Shown: piece by piece, positions 47,405-56,845 of the stretch
How the letters are laid out: each line of letters opens with the position of its first letter
Numbering within the stretch: position 1 is the stretch's first letter
Source of the DNA: Caballeronia calidae
GTDB lineage: Bacteria; Pseudomonadota; Gammaproteobacteria; Burkholderiales; Burkholderiaceae
NCBI RefSeq assembly: GCF_900044055.2
Contig: NZ_FCOX02000023.1
Span: forward strand, 57,057-121,056
Reading direction: 5' to 3'
DNA length: 64,000 nucleotides
Translations under genes and position numbers: made by a program
The notes under the pieces: model-generated
Databases searched by the model: none
Told to the model about the DNA's origin: nothing
Seen by the model: only the letters and a program-made list of their open reading frames with translations

Positions 47405-48043
47405 ATGGACCTTTTCGACCGGCTTCACGAGCAGATCGACACGGTGCGGCTGCCGCTTTTTGCCGTCACCGTCACCGCTGCGGCGCACATCAATACGCCG
47501 CTGATCGTGTTACTTCACTGGCACGGATTCCGGCGTGCGACGCCCCTCGTCTTGCCTGGCGTTGATATTTCGTCACGTCCCGTCCCCCCATCGACCATCA
47601 CGCTGAATCTTCAATGGCGCAGCTTCGAGACGGTGGATTTGCTGGTGCTTGACGCAGCCTGGCAACTCGGCGCGTGGGACGTGGAGCGTGTCGAGCAGCG
47701 CAGTTGCAACGTCATAGGCGCAAGCGCGGCAGAGGCGCTCGCCTGCCGGCAGGCGTTCGGTTTCTACGAGGCAGACGCGAGCAACAGGGCACCGCGAGAC
47801 GATGACGAGAGCGAGCGCGAAAGCTTAATGCAACTCGCTGCGCGCCGAGGCTATCTCCGCTGGCTTTTTCGACCTGTGCAGTCTGGCTTGTGGCGCGTGC
47901 TCAACGAACCGGACGACACATTGGGGGCTGACGGCGGACGCCGGCCCCCGTGTCCGGCAGCGCCTATATCTCGCCGGCGAGACCACCGGGGGCGCACGGT
48001 TTATCGGCTTGGCCAGGTTAATCGCATCCTGCTACCGCCCTGA
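47405..48043 (+). CDS. Hypothetical protein
   Basis: The 212-residue protein starts MDLFDRLHEQIDTVRLPLFA with a strong ribosome site (GGGGAGG) and is hydrophilic overall. It contains a tryptophan-rich segment (TVDLLVLDAAWQLGAWDVER) and a cysteine/alanine segment (VIGASAAEALACRQAFGFYE). No signal peptide or membrane segment is seen. I do not recognise the family. Its position just upstream of the heat-shock promoter of groES links it to the stress island only by location. Confidence 0.7.
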   Translation: MDLFDRLHEQIDTVRLPLFAVTVTAAAHINTPLIVLLHWHGFRRATPLVLPGVDISSRPVPPSTITLNLQWRSFETVDLLVLDAAWQLGAWDVERVEQRSCNVIGASAAEALACRQAFGFYEADASNRAPRDDDESERESLMQLAARRGYLRWLFRPVQSGLWRVLNEPDDTLGADGGRRPPCPAAPISRRRDHRGRTVYRLGQVNRILLPP

Positions 48044-48076
48044 AACAAAACGTTACAACTCGAGCTTTCGCCACCC

Positions 48077-48104
48077 CTTGAATCGAAAAACGCCCACCCT
48101 TATT
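48077..48104 (+). promoter_or_regulatory. Sigma-32-like promoter of groESL
   Basis: CTTGAAT (48077-48083), a 14-base spacer, and CCTTATT (48098-48104) resemble the heat-shock sigma factor consensus (CTTGAAA and CCCCATnT, spacer 11-16). It lies about 105 bases before the groES start. The same spacer length occurs in two other promoters of this island. Confidence 0.6.
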
Positions 48105-48210
48105 TCGCTTTTCGCCAGGCTTGGCTCGGCTGCACGGTGGCACTTAGCGTGTCGCAGTCGTGCAGCCGGATTCCCTTATTGGTGATCCTTTAATCGCTCA
48201 GGAGATGGAA

Positions 48211-48528
48211 ATGCATATTCGTCCCCTCTACGACCGGGTTATCGTCAAGCGAATCGAAACGCAACGGATGACCGCTTCGGGCATCGTAATTCCCGATTCA
48301 GCAGCAGAAAAACCAGAACAAGGCGAAGTCGTCACAGTCGGCAGCGGCCGGCTGCTGCAGGACGGCGCGCTGCGCCCGCTCCAGCTACAGGTCGGTGACC
48401 AGGTTCTATTCGGCAAATACGCAGGCCAAACCGTCAAGGTCGATGGCGAGGAGTTGCTCGTCATGCGCGAGGAGGACGTCATGGGCGTTCTCGAGGCGGA
48501 CGCCGGTTCAGCGCGCAAGGCTGCCTGA
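48211..48528 (+). CDS. groES: Co-chaperonin GroES (accessory copy)
   Basis: From ATG 48211 the 105-residue protein reads MHIRPLYDRVIVKRIETQRM, SGIVIPDSAAEKPEQGEVVT and LFGKYAGQTVKVDGEELLVM, a complete Cpn10 with the mobile loop (residues about 15-32). ATG 48205 is less likely because AGGAG at 48200-48204 would abut it; from 48211 spacing is six bases. It pairs with the groEL gene 111 bases downstream. An extra groESL beside the housekeeping copy is common in Burkholderiales; here it sits in a stress island with its own heat-shock promoter. Confidence 0.93.
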   Translation: MHIRPLYDRVIVKRIETQRMTASGIVIPDSAAEKPEQGEVVTVGSGRLLQDGALRPLQLQVGDQVLFGKYAGQTVKVDGEELLVMREEDVMGVLEADAGSARKAA

Positions 48529-48639
48529 ACTTAAATCGGGTCGTCGCCGCTCGGCTGGTCGTTGCGCAGGTAATTTGCGCCGGTCGATGCATCGGTAGGT
48601 CGCGACCCGCTGGTCAACGACAAAGTCCGGAGCAATAAC

Positions 48640-50262
<1,623 letters not shown>

Positions 50263-50322
50263 CCTGCAGCGGGTTGCTAGAAGTGCCTGTTGTATTGATG
50301 GCAGATGCAATTGGTTCATTAT

Positions 50323-50361
50323 CGGCGCCGCATCTTACTCCGTCGTGCGGCGCCGCTTTTT
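50323..50361 (+). terminator. Rho-independent terminator of groESL
   Basis: CGGCGCCGCA (50323-50332) and TGCGGCGCCG (50346-50355) form a perfect 10-base stem with a 13-base loop, followed by C and five T. It lies 61 bases after the groEL stop. Confidence 0.85.
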
Positions 50362-50380
50362 AGGCATTTAGCAAGCTGAC

Positions 50381-50635
50381 ATGAAACTCGAACTTCGCAT
50401 TGATTCGAAGCCGCTTGAAGTCGAGCTCGACGATGTCATTGCGGCGCTCCTGGCGCTTCGGCTCGATTTGCCCCACGACGCGAACCTTGGCGACGCCCTC
50501 GCCCGTTATCTGAGCGAAAAAGGTGCGCCGTGGGTACTTGACGAGGACCATATGCGCAAGCGTATTTTCCGTCGCCTGATCCTCGACATCGCCGACCCGG
50601 CTTTGATTATTCGTCACCTCATGACTGGTCAATGA
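50381..50635 (+). CDS. Small hypothetical protein
   Basis: The 84-residue protein reads MKLELRIDSKPLEVELDDVI, LALRLDLPHDANLGDALARY and PWVLDEDHMRKRIFRRLILD. It is acidic, helical in appearance, without membrane segments. The family was not recognised. It starts 20 bases after the groEL terminator and is followed 22 bases later by another unknown gene, so the two may be co-transcribed. Confidence 0.65.
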   Translation: MKLELRIDSKPLEVELDDVIAALLALRLDLPHDANLGDALARYLSEKGAPWVLDEDHMRKRIFRRLILDIADPALIIRHLMTGQ

Positions 50636-50656
50636 CTTGCGATGGAGCATGAAATC

Positions 50657-51220
50657 ATGAACAGGGCCTACAAACCGAACGACTCGACGGACCTCGCGAG
50701 CTCGGGCGGTAGTAACAGCGCGGCGATGCCCGATGGCGCGGTCGCGCGCATCGTCTCCGAACTTGAGAGAGTCGTGACGCTCATGCGCAAAACCTCGATG
50801 CAGCGCGGTTGTAAGCCAAGTCGATATCATCTTCCCGTAGCGCCGTCGCGCATGGACATGGCGATTTTGATTGCGTTGGCCGAGACGTACGGCCAAGCCA
50901 TCGTCGACGATCCGCGCTTTTATCCCGTGATTTCTTTTGTGGCAGAGCGCGGCGGCGTCGCCCTCGTCCAGCAGGTTCTCTTCGGCGAATTGATGACTTG
51001 CACGCCGTCGGAAGCTGCATGCAATGATGCGCTCTGCTCGCTGCTAAAAGAGGCCCGACCCGCCTTTGAGTTTCTCTGCGGCGCTTGGCCTGAAACCTTC
51101 ATGGCTCAAGCAAACACAGCGCTGCGCAGGCTCGGCTTTTCCGCGCTCACGAGACCCATGAACACGCGGCAAGCGCGATCAATTCGCCCAACGGACGACG
51201 GGGCCAAGGCTGCGCGATAA
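50657..51220 (+). CDS. Hypothetical protein
   Basis: From ATG 50657 (GGAG nine bases upstream; an alternative ATG at 50642 has no ribosome site) the protein has 187 residues. It reads AMPDGAVARIVSELERVVTL, MDMAILIALAETYGQAIVDD and FEFLCGAWPETFMAQANTAL. The composition is ordinary and no membrane segment is present. I do not recognise the family. It follows another small unknown gene. Confidence 0.65.
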   Translation: MNRAYKPNDSTDLASSGGSNSAAMPDGAVARIVSELERVVTLMRKTSMQRGCKPSRYHLPVAPSRMDMAILIALAETYGQAIVDDPRFYPVISFVAERGGVALVQQVLFGELMTCTPSEAACNDALCSLLKEARPAFEFLCGAWPETFMAQANTALRRLGFSALTRPMNTRQARSIRPTDDGAKAAR

Positions 51221-51300
51221 CGGTGCACACGCGAGGAGCCCTCAAATTGGCATGTCCTATAACGTAATCAATTGCTCGGTGCGTACGCCATCTGAGTGAT

Positions 51301-51594
51301 ATGCCGAGATATTTTCGCGCGCCTAGCGCGCTGTCCCCCAAGCTCCCATCCGGCGTGCTCGCCCTGGACTACCTCAAGTTTTCGCAACTGTCGGTGAGCG
51401 ATGAAGTCCTGATGCGAGCGGCGGGGGGCAGCCCAGCCGTAGAAGACGCTTTGGCTTCCATCCGCACGGGTACGATGCGCGCCGCGCGGCCCGCCATGAG
51501 GATATTCTTCGATGGGTGTCAGTTTTGGCTGGCGAGTCACGCCCACCGCTATCAGGCCGCCCGCCTTCTCGGCGCCTGTCATCAGGAGTTCTGA
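51301..51594 (+). CDS. Possible small hypothetical protein
   Basis: A 97-codon frame from ATG 51301 reads MPRYFRAPSALSPKLPSGVL and ends RIFFDGCQFWLASHAHRYQA ARLLG. The last part vaguely resembles the WLADG.HR..AA.LLG motif of ParB-like nuclease domains, but the protein is short and the rest does not match. It could be a gene remnant between the groESL region and the tRNA gene. Confidence 0.3.
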   Translation: MPRYFRAPSALSPKLPSGVLALDYLKFSQLSVSDEVLMRAAGGSPAVEDALASIRTGTMRAARPAMRIFFDGCQFWLASHAHRYQAARLLGACHQEF

Positions 51595-51792
51595 TGTGAC
51601 GTTCGATCCGGCACGAGCAACGATGCGGTCCAGTATGCATCGAGGATTGCGACCGCCAGCCGTACGCGTCATAGCGCGCCCGTTTCAGCGAGCTGATCGC
51701 CTCCATCGGCTCAGCCGATTGGTCGTCACGCTGACTACCAAGACCGAAAGTGCGACACCTGCGGCCGGCAGCATTGACGTCGGGATATCTCA

Positions 51793-51865
51793 TGGGCCGT
51801 ACTGGATTCGAACCAGTGACCAACGGATTAAAAGTCCGCTGCTCTACCAGCCGAGCTAACGGCCC
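51793..51865 (-). tRNA. tRNA-Lys (anticodon TTT), no encoded CCA
   Basis: The minus strand folds as a complete cloverleaf: perfect 7-base acceptor stem (GGGCCGT with ACGGCCC), D arm GCTC/GAGC, anticodon arm GCGGA CTTTTAA TCCGT with anticodon TTT, and T arm ACTGG TTCGAAT CCAGT, 73 bases in all. The discriminator A is not followed by CCA (TGA follows). tRNA-Lys genes of Burkholderiales normally encode CCA, so this copy may be an accessory tRNA or an altered integration site. Confidence 0.88.
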
Positions 51866-51918
51866 ACTTGCCCACGAAAGTGACGAATATGCTGCGGGCG
51901 TAGCACTCAACGCGGTTC

Positions 51919-52479
51919 CTAGCCAATATCGATCGTGCGGCTCGCCGAGCGTGCCGACTCCGACTTCGGCACGGTCAGTGTGAGTATGCCGCGGTCGAAT
52001 TTAGCCAAGGCGCGATCCGGCTCGGCGTTTTCCGGCATCGGGATGGTCCGTGTAAAGCGCCCATAGGCTCGCTCTAGCCGATAGCAGCCGTCCTCTTCGC
52101 TGCGGACATCCTGTTTCTTCTCGCCGCGCAAGACGAGCGTGCCATCCTCGACGCTTACGCTCACGTCCTCGCGCTCCATTCCTGGCAGCTCGGCCGTCAC
52201 GCGCAGCACCTTTCCTTCGTCGACCACGTCGATACGCGGCTGGAAGCGCGATGAGCTGAAGTCGCCAAACCATCTTTCCAGCGCCCCGCGTCCGGCAAAC
52301 GGGTCCTGAAAAAATTCTTCGACGGCGCGCCACGGATCGCGCGAGAAGAATCGAGGCATGTCAGGCCACGCCGAGCGCGACTGTTCACCGCCCGGTGAGT
52401 GCTCCGCGTCCGCATCAGACTTGCGCGTCGACCCGCGCAGGAACTTGAACGGGTTCCATTTCCTTGGATCGGTATTCAT
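51919..52479 (-). CDS. Small heat-shock protein Hsp20 (cluster member 3)
   Basis: From ATG 52479 the 186-residue protein begins MNTDPRKWNPFKFLRGSTRK and has an alpha-crystallin domain from about residue 80 (FQPRIDVVDEGKVLRVTAEL) with the DRGILTLTVPKS signature at the end. It closely resembles the sHsp encoded before clpK at 36935, including the WNPF.FLR start and the RWFGDFSSSRFQPRIDVV segment. It is the last of three sHsp genes on this strand. A hairpin (52522-52546) separates it from the preceding gene. Confidence 0.93.
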   Translation of the reverse strand: MNTDPRKWNPFKFLRGSTRKSDADAEHSPGGEQSRSAWPDMPRFFSRDPWRAVEEFFQDPFAGRGALERWFGDFSSSRFQPRIDVVDEGKVLRVTAELPGMEREDVSVSVEDGTLVLRGEKKQDVRSEEDGCYRLERAYGRFTRTIPMPENAEPDRALAKFDRGILTLTVPKSESARSASRTIDIG

Positions 52480-52521
52480 GGTTTGCTCCTGCCGATTCGT
52501 CAGCCAACGACTTAATTTGCG

Positions 52522-52546
52522 GGTGGCGGTCTCTCGGACCGCCACC
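52522..52546. promoter_or_regulatory. Perfect 10-base inverted repeat between sHsp genes
   Basis: GGTGGCGGTC (52522-52531) and GACCGCCACC (52537-52546) form a strong hairpin with a 5-base loop in the 101-base gap between two sHsp genes. Lacking a U-tract, it is more likely an mRNA-stabilising or attenuating structure than a terminator. Confidence 0.6.
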
Positions 52547-52580
52547 TCAGGTCTCCTGCTGCTTTTCCCGCTTGCCGGGC

Positions 52581-52988
52581 TTAGCCCGTACGCACTTCAA
52601 TCCGGCGGGGGCGGGCTTCGTCCCGACGCGGTATCGTCAACTGCAGCACGCCGTCCTTCAGATTGGCATCGATCTTCGAGGCATCCAGGTCGGACCCGAG
52701 CGAGAACGCTCGCGCGAAGTGGGGCTGGCGGATCTCGGCGTGCTGCAGCCGCAGCCCGGCCGGAGTCGGCACCACCGCCTCGGCTTCGATGAACAGATTA
52801 CCGTCGTGGACCTTCACGTCGAGCCGGTCCTTCGTTACGCCAGGCAAATCCGCCCACAAGACGACGCCCTGGCTATTTTCAAAGATATCTACCGGCGGCG
52901 CGATGGTGATCCGACGCTCGGACGAGTCCCCTTGCCGGCCGGCCACCGCGGTTTCGCCTTTCTTCGCAAGCTCTGTCGTGGCGTTCAT
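52581..52988 (-). CDS. Small heat-shock protein Hsp20 (cluster member 2)
   Basis: From ATG 52988 the 135-residue protein has a short N-terminal arm and an alpha-crystallin domain (PPVDIFENSQGVVLWADLPG, LDVKVHDGNLFIEAEAVV, ANLKDGVLQLTIPR). The arm is shorter and more polar than in its neighbours, so hetero-oligomers with the first member are possible, as in class A/B sHsp pairs. It starts 25 bases after the stop of the preceding sHsp gene, clearly one operon. Confidence 0.93.
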   Translation of the reverse strand: MNATTELAKKGETAVAGRQGDSSERRITIAPPVDIFENSQGVVLWADLPGVTKDRLDVKVHDGNLFIEAEAVVPTPAGLRLQHAEIRQPHFARAFSLGSDLDASKIDANLKDGVLQLTIPRRDEARPRRIEVRTG

Positions 52989-53013
52989 GATGTTCTCCTT
53001 CGACTGTGACGTT

Positions 53014-53457
53014 TCATTGAACGGTAATGGCCCGTGGCTTGGATGCTTCCCGCTTGCCAATGCTCACCGTCAGGCAGCCATTGGTGTATTGCGCGGTGAC
53101 CTTGTCGGGGTCCGCATGCTCCGGCAGCTCAATGACGCGCCGAAAAGAACCTACGAATCGCTCCTGCGCATAGGTGCGCATTTCTTCACCGGCGGTCGCG
53201 GCTTGCGCCGCCGCGCGTTCTCCGCTGATGCTTAACAGGCCCTTGTCAATTGACACGTCGAAGCTCTTCGGATCAACTCCGGGCGCAAACGCAACGACCT
53301 CGATCGAATCGTCGGTGGAACCGATGTTGATTTGCGGGAAGGCGCCGAAACGCCCAGAACGGATGCTGGACGGGAAACCGCCGAAGGCGCTCGCCATCTG
53401 CCGTTGCAGACGATCGAGCTCACTGAAAAGGTCGGTCCCGGAATAGAGATCGCTCAT
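53014..53457 (-). CDS. Small heat-shock protein Hsp20 (cluster member 1)
   Basis: From ATG 53457 (AAGGAGG upstream) the 147-residue protein reads MSDLYSGTDLFSELDRLQRQ and then an alpha-crystallin domain (QINIGSTDDSIEVVAFAPGV, LLSISGERAA, QYTNGCLTVSIGKRE). It resembles the HspA/IbpA-type sHsps of Burkholderiales. It is the first gene of the three-gene sHsp operon and follows a sigma-32-like promoter at 53591-53618. Its upstream leader is duplicated at 58.4 kb in front of a truncated gene. Confidence 0.93.
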   Translation of the reverse strand: MSDLYSGTDLFSELDRLQRQMASAFGGFPSSIRSGRFGAFPQINIGSTDDSIEVVAFAPGVDPKSFDVSIDKGLLSISGERAAAQAATAGEEMRTYAQERFVGSFRRVIELPEHADPDKVTAQYTNGCLTVSIGKREASKPRAITVQ

Positions 53458-53590
53458 GATCATTTCCTCCTTGGAACCAGCAGGAAGACGAACCGGCCTA
53501 CGCGCTCCAGTCCGTCTGCCGTGCTGCGGGCAAACAAATCGAAACACGCAGCGCGCCGAACTGCTTGCGCGACTGCCTGAGCGAAATTCA

Positions 53591-53618
53591 AGATAGGATC
53601 TCGCGCCGAAATTTCAAG
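53591..53618 (-). promoter_or_regulatory. Sigma-32-like promoter of the sHsp operon
   Basis: On the minus strand CTTGAAA (53618-53612) is followed by a 14-base spacer and CCTATCT (53597-53591), close to the heat-shock sigma factor consensus. It lies about 135 bases upstream of the first sHsp start. Confidence 0.7.
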
Positions 53619-53640
53619 GGGATGTTGCGAGTTTTCTGTT

Positions 53641-53668
53641 CTTGAAATCGGGCGGCCGCATCCTATAT
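53641..53668 (+). promoter_or_regulatory. Divergent sigma-32-like promoter
   Basis: CTTGAAA (53641-53647), a 14-base spacer and CCTATAT (53662-53668) face the hypothetical gene at 53705. Together with the minus-strand element 22 bases away it forms a back-to-back pair of heat-shock promoters. Confidence 0.7.
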
Positions 53669-53704
53669 TTTCTCAACGTTCCTGACGGCCCTCGCGAGGA
53701 CATT

Positions 53705-54088
53705 ATGGAATTCGAATACGATTGGCTGACCCTTGGCCGGCACCGTATCCGGCTGCGCTCGACGAAAGGCTTTCCGACTGAGACGATGCGTACGGCGGTC
53801 CAGGTCATTCGGCTTGCGATCGACAACAACATGAGCGCGCGTGCGCGCATGGTCGAAGTCGTGGCGCGAAAGGAATCTACTTATGAAATCGCGGTTGGCA
53901 GCACGTTCGCCGATGACCGCTTATGCGCACCACACCTCAAAGCGGCGATCGCGACGGTCTTAGGCTTGCAGCCTGCGCAAATCAATATCCTCGTCACAGT
54001 GGTGATGCAGGAAGAGGTCGATCTGCATTTCGGTGTCTACGAGAGGATGCTCGCCGAAAAGTTAGGCGTGGTGCCGCCACTCCAGTAG
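53705..54088 (+). CDS. Hypothetical heat-shock-associated protein
   Basis: From ATG 53705 the 127-residue protein reads MEFEYDWLTLGRHRIRLRST, AVQVIRLAIDNNMSARARMV and ALGLQ-like TVLGLQPAQINILVTVVMQE. It has no membrane segment or signal peptide. I do not recognise the family. A sigma-32-like promoter 37-64 bases upstream and divergence from an sHsp operon suggest it belongs to the heat-shock response. Confidence 0.72.
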   Translation: MEFEYDWLTLGRHRIRLRSTKGFPTETMRTAVQVIRLAIDNNMSARARMVEVVARKESTYEIAVGSTFADDRLCAPHLKAAIATVLGLQPAQINILVTVVMQEEVDLHFGVYERMLAEKLGVVPPLQ

Positions 54089-54284
54089 CGCGTCGTTTGG
54101 CCAGCCTCAGGCCCGAGCTTCCGGGGCGCGGCAGCGCCGTCGATGTTGTTGGACTTCCCTCCAGCGCGCGCACACCCGGTCTTCATCAGGCCGCCGCAGG
54201 GCGGCGGCCCTGCGGCACGACGCCCGCGGAGTCGAGCCCCACGTCTCGGTACTCGACGCGCCGCGCCCCGGCACCGCTTGGCGT

Positions 54285-54659
54285 CTACCAGACCGGAAAC
54301 ACCACGTCCGGCTGCGGTGAGAACTGTATGCCCGAGCGAGGGCAGCTCACGCGCCCCTTAACAGCGACCCGCTGATCGAGATAGGGAAGCAGCAGTGCGG
54401 GACCCGGGATGCCGCCGTTACCGAGAAGGATATCGGTGACCGCCTTGTCGCTACAGGGCGAGGTCGCCGGTCGATCCAGCAAAATCGTCGTGTAGTCGCC
54501 AGGAGCGTATTGATCGCTGCCACGCTGGATGGTACCGGTAATCCAGATATCGTCTTGCAGCGGCAGGGTGCGAATAGGCGCACTCGTTGGACCAGCCTCG
54601 CCGGACCAGCACATAGCAATCGCCGCCGCAGTCAGGAACCCTATATGTTGCATGTTCAT
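54285..54659 (-). CDS. Exported hypothetical protein
   Basis: From ATG 54659 (AAGAGG six bases upstream) the 124-residue protein has a signal peptide (MQHIGFLTAAAIAMCWSGEA) and a mature domain with WITGTIQRGSDQYAPGDYTT, ILLDRPATSPCSDKAV and DQRVAVKGRVSCPRSGIQF. Two or three cysteines could form disulfides in the periplasm. It may belong to the DUF4431-like group, but this is only an impression. It follows the dnaK gene on the same strand. Confidence 0.7.
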   Translation of the reverse strand: MNMQHIGFLTAAAIAMCWSGEAGPTSAPIRTLPLQDDIWITGTIQRGSDQYAPGDYTTILLDRPATSPCSDKAVTDILLGNGGIPGPALLLPYLDQRVAVKGRVSCPRSGIQFSPQPDVVFPVW

Positions 54660-54807
54660 AGCCAACCTCTTACCTATGAGCGCCGGCTGACAAACGCCGC
54701 GGCGCTGCACCTCGCGCACCGCCGATCCCATAGAACGAGCGATACAAGCGGTCTCTCAGGGGTCACGCCTGCATCCGATCGTTAACGAACGGGTTAGTGT
54801 CCCAGCG

Positions 54808-56742
54808 TCACCGTTTGCGATTCACCTCCTTGAAATCTGCGTCAATCACATCTTCATCCTGGTTCGCTCTGTGGGATTCGTGTTGCCCGGCCGTTTCCGT
54901 CGAACCGCTTCCTTGCGATGGATTGTCCGCATATATCCGTTCCCCGAGCATTTGCGACGCTGTCGCCAGCGCGCCGATCCGGGCTTGTATCTCTTCCCTG
55001 TCGGACCGTTTCAATGCATCTTCAAGTTCCCTGACCGCAGCCTCAATCTCGCGCTTCTCGGCGGCGTCAAGCTTGTCACCATATTCGGTTAATGCTTTGC
55101 GCGTAGTGTGGACCAACGCATCGCCTTGATTGCGTGCATCGACCAGCTCGCGCAGCCGGTGGTCCTCTGCGGCGTGCGCCTGCGCCTCCCGGACCATCTT
55201 TTCGATTTCGGCTTCGGACAACCCTGAATTCGCCTTGATGGTGATCCGGTTTTCCTTGCCGCTCGCCTTGTCTTTGGCCGAGACGTGCAGGATGCCGTTT
55301 GCGTCGATATCAAAAGTGACTTCAATCTGCGGCACGCCGCGGGCGGCTGGCGGGATCCCCTCCAACGTGAAGTCGCCCAGCAGCTTGTTGCCGCTCGCCA
55401 TCTCGCGTTCGCCCTGATACACCTTGATGGTGACCGCCGCCTGGTTGTCGTCGGCGGTCGAGAAAACTTCCGAGAACCGAGTCGGAATGGTGGTGTTTTT
55501 TTCGATCATCGTTGTCATGACGCCACCGAGTGTTTCGATGCCAAGCGAGAGCGGCGTCACGTCGAGCAGCAAGACGTCCTTGCGCTCCCCGGACAGCACC
55601 GCCGCCTGGATGGCCGCCCCGACGGCCACTGCCTCATCGGGGTTGACGTCCTTTCGCGGTTCGCGCCCAAAAAGCGCTCTGACCGTCTCCTGCACCTTGG
55701 GCATACGGGTCATCCCACCGACAAGAATGACGTCGTCGACTTGCTCCGCCGTCAGACGCGCATCTTTGAGCGCAACACGGCAGGGTTCCATCGTCCGCTC
55801 AATCAGATCCTCCACCAGCGATTCGAGTTTCGCGCGCGTGAGTTTCACGCTCAGATGCTTGGGACCCGATGCATTCGCCGTGATGTAAGGTAGGTTGATC
55901 TCCGTCTGCTGACCCGACGAGAGTTCGATCTTGGCCTTCTCGGCCGCTTCCTTCAGGCGCTGCAAGGCGAGCACGTCCGTCGAGACGTCAACGCCCTGCT
56001 CCTTTTTGAACTCGCCAACGAGATAGTCGATGATGCGCTGGTCAAAGTCTTCGCCACCGAGAAAGGTATCGCCGTTGGTCGACAGCACTTCGAACTGCTT
56101 TTCTCCGTGAACATCGGCGATCTCAATCAGCGAAATGTCAAAGGTCCCTCCGCCAAGATCGTAGACGGCAATCTTGCGGTCACGGCTTTCGCGCTTGTCG
56201 AGGCCGAAGGCGAGCGCCGCGGCCGTGGGCTCGTTGATGATCCGCTTGACCTCGAGTCCAGCGATGCGCCCGGCGTCCTTTGTCGCCTGGCGCTGGCTAT
56301 CGTTGAAGTAGGCGGGCACCGTGATGACGGCTTCCGTGACCGACTCGCCGAGGTAGTCTTCGGCGGTCTGCTTCATCTTGCGCAGGACTTCGGCCGAGAC
56401 CTGTGACGGTGCGAGCTTGCTGTCGCGTGCTTCGACCCACGCGTCGCCGTTCTCCGCCTTGACGATCTTGTAGGGCATGAGCCGAATATCCTTCTGCACC
56501 TCCTTTTCCTCGAACCGGCGGCCGATCAGGCGCTTGACCGCAAACAGCGTGTTTTTCGGGTTGGCGACCGACTGCCGCTTCGCGGACGCGCCCACCAACA
56601 GCTCATTACCGTCGAGATACGCGACAACCGATGGCGTCGTGCGGGCGCCTTCTGCGTTCTCGATCACCTTAACCTGCTTGCCTTCCATTAGCGCTACACA
56701 GGAGTTCGTCGTGCCGAGATCGATGCCAATGATCTTGCTCAT
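54808..56742 (-). CDS. dnaK: Chaperone DnaK/Hsp70 (accessory copy)
   Basis: From ATG 56742 the 644-residue protein is a full DnaK: nucleotide-binding domain (MSKIIGIDLGTTNSCVALME, IAVYDLGGGTFDISLIEIAD, VILVGGMTRMPKVQ), linker DVLLLDVTPLSLG, substrate-binding domain and a C-terminal tail ending DEDVIDADFKEVNRKR, close to the usual EEVK-type end. Neither dnaJ nor grpE is present in the window, so it must borrow the housekeeping co-chaperones. It lies 103 bases after the HPF-sigma gene on the same strand. Confidence 0.95.
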   Translation of the reverse strand: MSKIIGIDLGTTNSCVALMEGKQVKVIENAEGARTTPSVVAYLDGNELLVGASAKRQSVANPKNTLFAVKRLIGRRFEEKEVQKDIRLMPYKIVKAENGDAWVEARDSKLAPSQVSAEVLRKMKQTAEDYLGESVTEAVITVPAYFNDSQRQATKDAGRIAGLEVKRIINEPTAAALAFGLDKRESRDRKIAVYDLGGGTFDISLIEIADVHGEKQFEVLSTNGDTFLGGEDFDQRIIDYLVGEFKKEQGVDVSTDVLALQRLKEAAEKAKIELSSGQQTEINLPYITANASGPKHLSVKLTRAKLESLVEDLIERTMEPCRVALKDARLTAEQVDDVILVGGMTRMPKVQETVRALFGREPRKDVNPDEAVAVGAAIQAAVLSGERKDVLLLDVTPLSLGIETLGGVMTTMIEKNTTIPTRFSEVFSTADDNQAAVTIKVYQGEREMASGNKLLGDFTLEGIPPAARGVPQIEVTFDIDANGILHVSAKDKASGKENRITIKANSGLSEAEIEKMVREAQAHAAEDHRLRELVDARNQGDALVHTTRKALTEYGDKLDAAEKREIEAAVRELEDALKRSDREEIQARIGALATASQMLGERIYADNPSQGSGSTETAGQHESHRANQDEDVIDADFKEVNRKR

Positions 56743-56845
56743 GATGTCTTCACCGGTACCCAAACGCTTCAATTACTGATCGCTCGTCGCCGTAAGTCAT
56801 GCGGCCTCTACGACACTTCTTGCGCCCACGCAATCGCGCGGATGC

